Translations under genes and position numbers: made by a program | Notes under the pieces: model-generated | Told to the model about the DNA's origin: nothing | Databases searched by the model: none | What the model saw: the letters and a program-made list of their open reading frames with translations, nothing else | From: JALZAA01 sp035316025 | GTDB taxonomy: Bacteria > Actinomycetota > Acidimicrobiia > IMCC26256 > JACDBD01 | Direction of reading: 5' to 3' | Assembly: GCA_035316025.1 (NCBI GenBank) | Contig: DATFXL010000118.1 | Span: forward strand, 1-15,658 | Length of the DNA stretch: 15,658 nucleotides | Shown here: piece by piece, positions 14,278-15,658 of the stretch | Numbering within the stretch: position 1 is the stretch's first letter | Layout: each line of letters begins with the position of its first letter

Positions 14278-14284
14278 AGGAGGA
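14278..14284 (+). promoter_or_regulatory. Shine-Dalgarno AGGAGGA fixing the YggT-like start
   Basis: AGGAGGA ends 5 nt before ATG 14290 and is one of the few textbook ribosome sites in the window. A TAGGCT -10-like hexamer at 14232-14237 lies about 50 bp upstream of the start, so this gene may have its own promoter in addition to readthrough from the DUF1275 gene. Confidence 0.6.
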
Positions 14285-14289
14285 CTGCG

Positions 14290-14730
14290 ATGCCGCAGCG
14301 TGATGCACAGGTCACAGTAGGAACCATTGCGAAAGTGCTGCTGTGGTTCGTTTACGCCTGGGTCATCGTGAGCCTCGTCCTTTTGGTCCTCGCCTTCATC
14401 CTTGAACTGTTCGGTGCCAACCCCGACGCCGGGTTCGCGCAATGGGTCTACCGATCGGTCGAGCGGACGATGTCGCCGTTCCGTGGGCTCTTCGAGCCGA
14501 TCACGTTCGGCAAGCAATCAGTGCTCGACACGTCGGTCCTCTTCGCGATGATCGTCTACGGGTTCGTAGCACTATTCCTCAAAGCCGCGATCGATTGGGT
14601 CACCGACCGGAACAAGCAACGACGCCGACGGCTCGATGAAGAGGCACGTGCTGCCCAGCCGGGCGTCGCGACGTCGACCTCACCCACGACATCGGGTGCC
14701 GATCGAACGGTGCAGCCACCCGCCTCGTAA
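14290..14730 (+). CDS. YggT-like integral membrane protein
   Basis: A 146-residue protein with two long hydrophobic helices (about 13-40 and 80-102). Between them lies RSVERTMSPFRGLFEPITFG KQSVLDTSVLFAMIVYGFV, which matches the YggT pattern of a proline-rich loop (P-x-R-x-x-x-P) before a D-x-S-x-(I/V/L) second helix. The C-terminal 45 residues are polar, basic at first (RNKQRRRRLDEEARA) and then Ser/Thr/Pro-rich and probably disordered. YggT proteins are poorly characterised and in actinobacteria often sit near cell-division genes, which are absent here. The start is set by the strong ribosome site. It lies 55 bp downstream of the DUF1275 reading frame as given. Confidence 0.75.
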   Translation: MPQRDAQVTVGTIAKVLLWFVYAWVIVSLVLLVLAFILELFGANPDAGFAQWVYRSVERTMSPFRGLFEPITFGKQSVLDTSVLFAMIVYGFVALFLKAAIDWVTDRNKQRRRRLDEEARAAQPGVATSTSPTTSGADRTVQPPAS

Positions 14731-14740
14731 CGTCCGCGTC

Positions 14741-14778
14741 CCACCAGGACAGGATGAGAGCCTGGGCTCAGTTGGTGG
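14741..14778 (+). terminator. Nested hairpin just after the YggT-like gene
   Basis: CCACCA (14741-14746) pairs with TGGTGG (14773-14778). Inside, GAGCC (14758-14762) pairs with GGCTC (14765-14769), most simply as GAGC with a CTGG loop. It starts 10 nt after the stop codon. No U-tract follows, so Rho-independent termination in the classical sense is uncertain. A competing stem GCCTGGG/CCCAGGC (14760-14766 with 14801-14807) uses part of the same sequence. Confidence 0.35.
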
Positions 14779-15039
14779 CGTAGGAAAGATCGTTCGACCT
14801 CCCAGGCGATGTTGTCGGGACCCTGAGTGCGCCACCCGCATCAGAACCTGCACTCGGTGCGAGCGGACGATGTGGACAACAGCTCCCTCAGCGTCGCCGA
14901 TGCTCCGTTCGGCAGACTCCACGTCCGGCGCGGGTGCCAGGGCTGACTGTCATCCGGTTCGGTCGGGTCAGCGGGCAGGCGGGAGAAACCGGAACGAAAA
15001 CCCCGTCGCCGGGCGAGGCCCCACGCCGGACGCGCTGCA

Positions 15040-15074
15040 CATAATTTGCCATAACCGCGGAGCCCCGGTCCGCG
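15040..15074. repeat. AT-rich CATAA direct repeat plus adjacent hairpin
   Basis: CATAA occurs at 15040-15044 and 15050-15054, a 10-bp period (TTATG on the minus strand). This is an AT-rich island in GC-rich DNA. It is followed at once by a perfect 6-bp stem CGCGGA (15056-15061)/TCCGCG (15069-15074) with a 7-nt loop. Such composite sites can be recombinase or integrase attachment sites, but no integrase, second end or target duplication is visible here. Confidence 0.35.
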
Positions 15075-15452
15075 TATGGCGCTGAGGCTTCCGTGCTTTC
15101 CGATCCACGCCGACCTGCCGATTTGCGCTTGGGTATACGCACCCGACTGAGCAGCCTTGTCGGGCGACGTTTTGACGATTGGGTGTGCTACGGGCACCAG
15201 ACGGGCAATCTGTGCTACCTCGAAGATCAACACGTGACGCGAGTCCTGACGACGTCGCGTTGGTACTGGCTACGCCCGTGGTGCCTCCGTCCGAGTGAGC
15301 GCGCACCCAAACCAGAGCACCTTGGGGCCGTGGCTAAGGTCGGCGTGTGTCCGACGCTGTGGTGGGAGCCACCAATCACCATGTTGTCGAAGAGCCTTTG
15401 CATCGCTGCCATGTGAGGACCCCCCCACGTACTGTCCGAAGCGGAGGGCGAG

Positions 15453-15658
15453 ATGACCGAACGAATTTCGTTGGATGGCAAGGTCGCGGTCGTGACGGGG
15501 GCAGCCCGCGGGCTGGGGCGGGCATACGCGGAACTTCTCGCCGAACGCGATGCCGGGGTCGTGGTGAACGACCTGGGGACCGACGTTGCGGGGTTCGGAA
15601 AGGACCCCACGATCGCGGAACAGGTCGCCGACCTCATTCGGTCACGTGGAGGTGAGGC
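15453..15658 (+). CDS. SDR family dehydrogenase, HSD17B4/MFE-2-like N-terminus (cut by window edge)
   Basis: The first 68 residues of a short-chain dehydrogenase. MTERISLDGKVAVVTGAARG then LGRAYAELLAERDAGVVVND gives the TGAARGLG cofactor motif at 15-22. The segment VVVNDLGTDVAGFGKDPTIA then EQVADLIRSRGGE is characteristic of the 3-hydroxyacyl-CoA dehydrogenase domain of multifunctional enzyme type 2 and related steroid/acyl-CoA SDRs, where VVVNDLG is followed by a Gly-containing insert and A-x-x-V-x-x-I-x-x-x-GG. Asp after Asn in VND favours NAD. The start ATG at 15453 is preceded by GGAGGG. Catalytic residues lie outside the window. Beta-oxidation of acyl-CoA fits the catabolic genes upstream. 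Confidence 0.88.
   Translation, partial: MTERISLDGKVAVVTGAARGLGRAYAELLAERDAGVVVNDLGTDVAGFGKDPTIAEQVADLIRSRGGE

Larger units (their letters stand above)
14731..15452. other. Gene-poor 720-bp stretch, no convincing CDS
   Basis: No reading frame here has a recognisable product or a good ribosome site. The longest candidates (plus 14636-15085 and 15093-15416, minus 14841-15233) give Arg/Cys/Pro-rich translations without motifs and overlap each other. Base composition from about 15030 is less GC-rich than the flanking genes, with clusters such as ATAATTTGCCATAA and GACGTTTTGACGATTGG. The first 80 bp hold hairpins and fragments resembling tRNA D-arm and T-loop consensus. The stretch could be a decayed mobile or RNA element, or a long regulatory region. 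It separates the membrane-protein cluster from the last SDR. Confidence 0.5.

Noticed and set aside
14757..14807. tRNA gene
   Set aside because: D-arm-like and T-loop-like strings are only about 20 nt apart, there is no anticodon arm, and T-stem pairing fails. At most a remnant or chance.
14841..15233. 130-aa minus-strand frame
   Set aside because: No motif and no support from start signals. Composition is typical of non-coding GC-rich DNA.
15093..15416. 107-aa plus-strand frame
   Set aside because: No ribosome site, no recognisable motif, Trp/Cys/Arg-rich composition, and an overlapping minus frame of similar quality.
15227..15637. 136-aa minus-strand frame at the right edge
   Set aside because: Antisense shadow of the SDR starting at 15453, which has the TGAARGLG motif and a ribosome site.

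Overview
This is a GC-rich bacterial window with tightly packed genes, many GTG starts, GTGA stop/start overlaps and several starts that look leaderless. These traits, plus a KstR-type TetR regulator, an Rv1264-like adenylate cyclase, an L,D-transpeptidase lipoprotein and acyl-CoA/steroid-type catabolic genes, point to an actinobacterium. Acidimicrobiia is my best guess, but it is inferred from style and gene content only.

Region 1 (1-3564). A leftward three-gene run encodes an alkyl-sulfatase-like metallo-beta-lactamase protein, a lipoate-protein ligase family protein and the N-terminal part of an SDR oxidoreductase that leaves the window. It is divergent from a rightward KstR-like TetR regulator. 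The 70-bp gap between them holds a near-perfect KstR box, so both sides are probably under this regulator.

Region 2 (3643-7249). Housekeeping and signalling genes sit in divergent and convergent pairs: an L,D-transpeptidase lipoprotein (-), an AlkA/HhH DNA glycosylase (+), a DUF6624 protein (-), a class III adenylate cyclase with an N-terminal regulatory domain (+) and a small two-TM protein (-). Convergent neighbours are 0 to 78 bp apart.

Region 3 (7270-11415). An unusual array of eight roughly 21-bp direct repeats leads up to an operon of three genes: a thiolase-fold protein lacking the usual nucleophilic Cys, a DUF35 zinc-ribbon/OB-fold partner, and a tandem-fused CaiB/BaiF CoA-transferase. 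The first two resemble the Ltp2-type retro-aldolase/DUF35 complexes of steroid side-chain degradation.

Region 4 (11422-14730). A leftward pair, an SDR followed by a divergent QueA-like protein, overlaps by GTGA. It is divergent from a DUF1275 membrane protein that appears frameshifted near its C-terminus, followed by a YggT-like membrane protein. The divergent promoter region carries three exact-period 20-bp repeats and a 14-bp palindrome.

Region 5 (14731-15658). About 720 bp with no convincing gene contains hairpins, tRNA-like fragments and an AT-rich TTATG direct repeat. It ends at the N-terminus of an SDR/HSD17B4-type dehydrogenase that runs off the right edge. The strongest leads for something undescribed are the 21-bp repeat array with its thiolase-DUF35-CoA-transferase operon, and the KstR-box-controlled sulfatase-like/lipoate-ligase/SDR operon.
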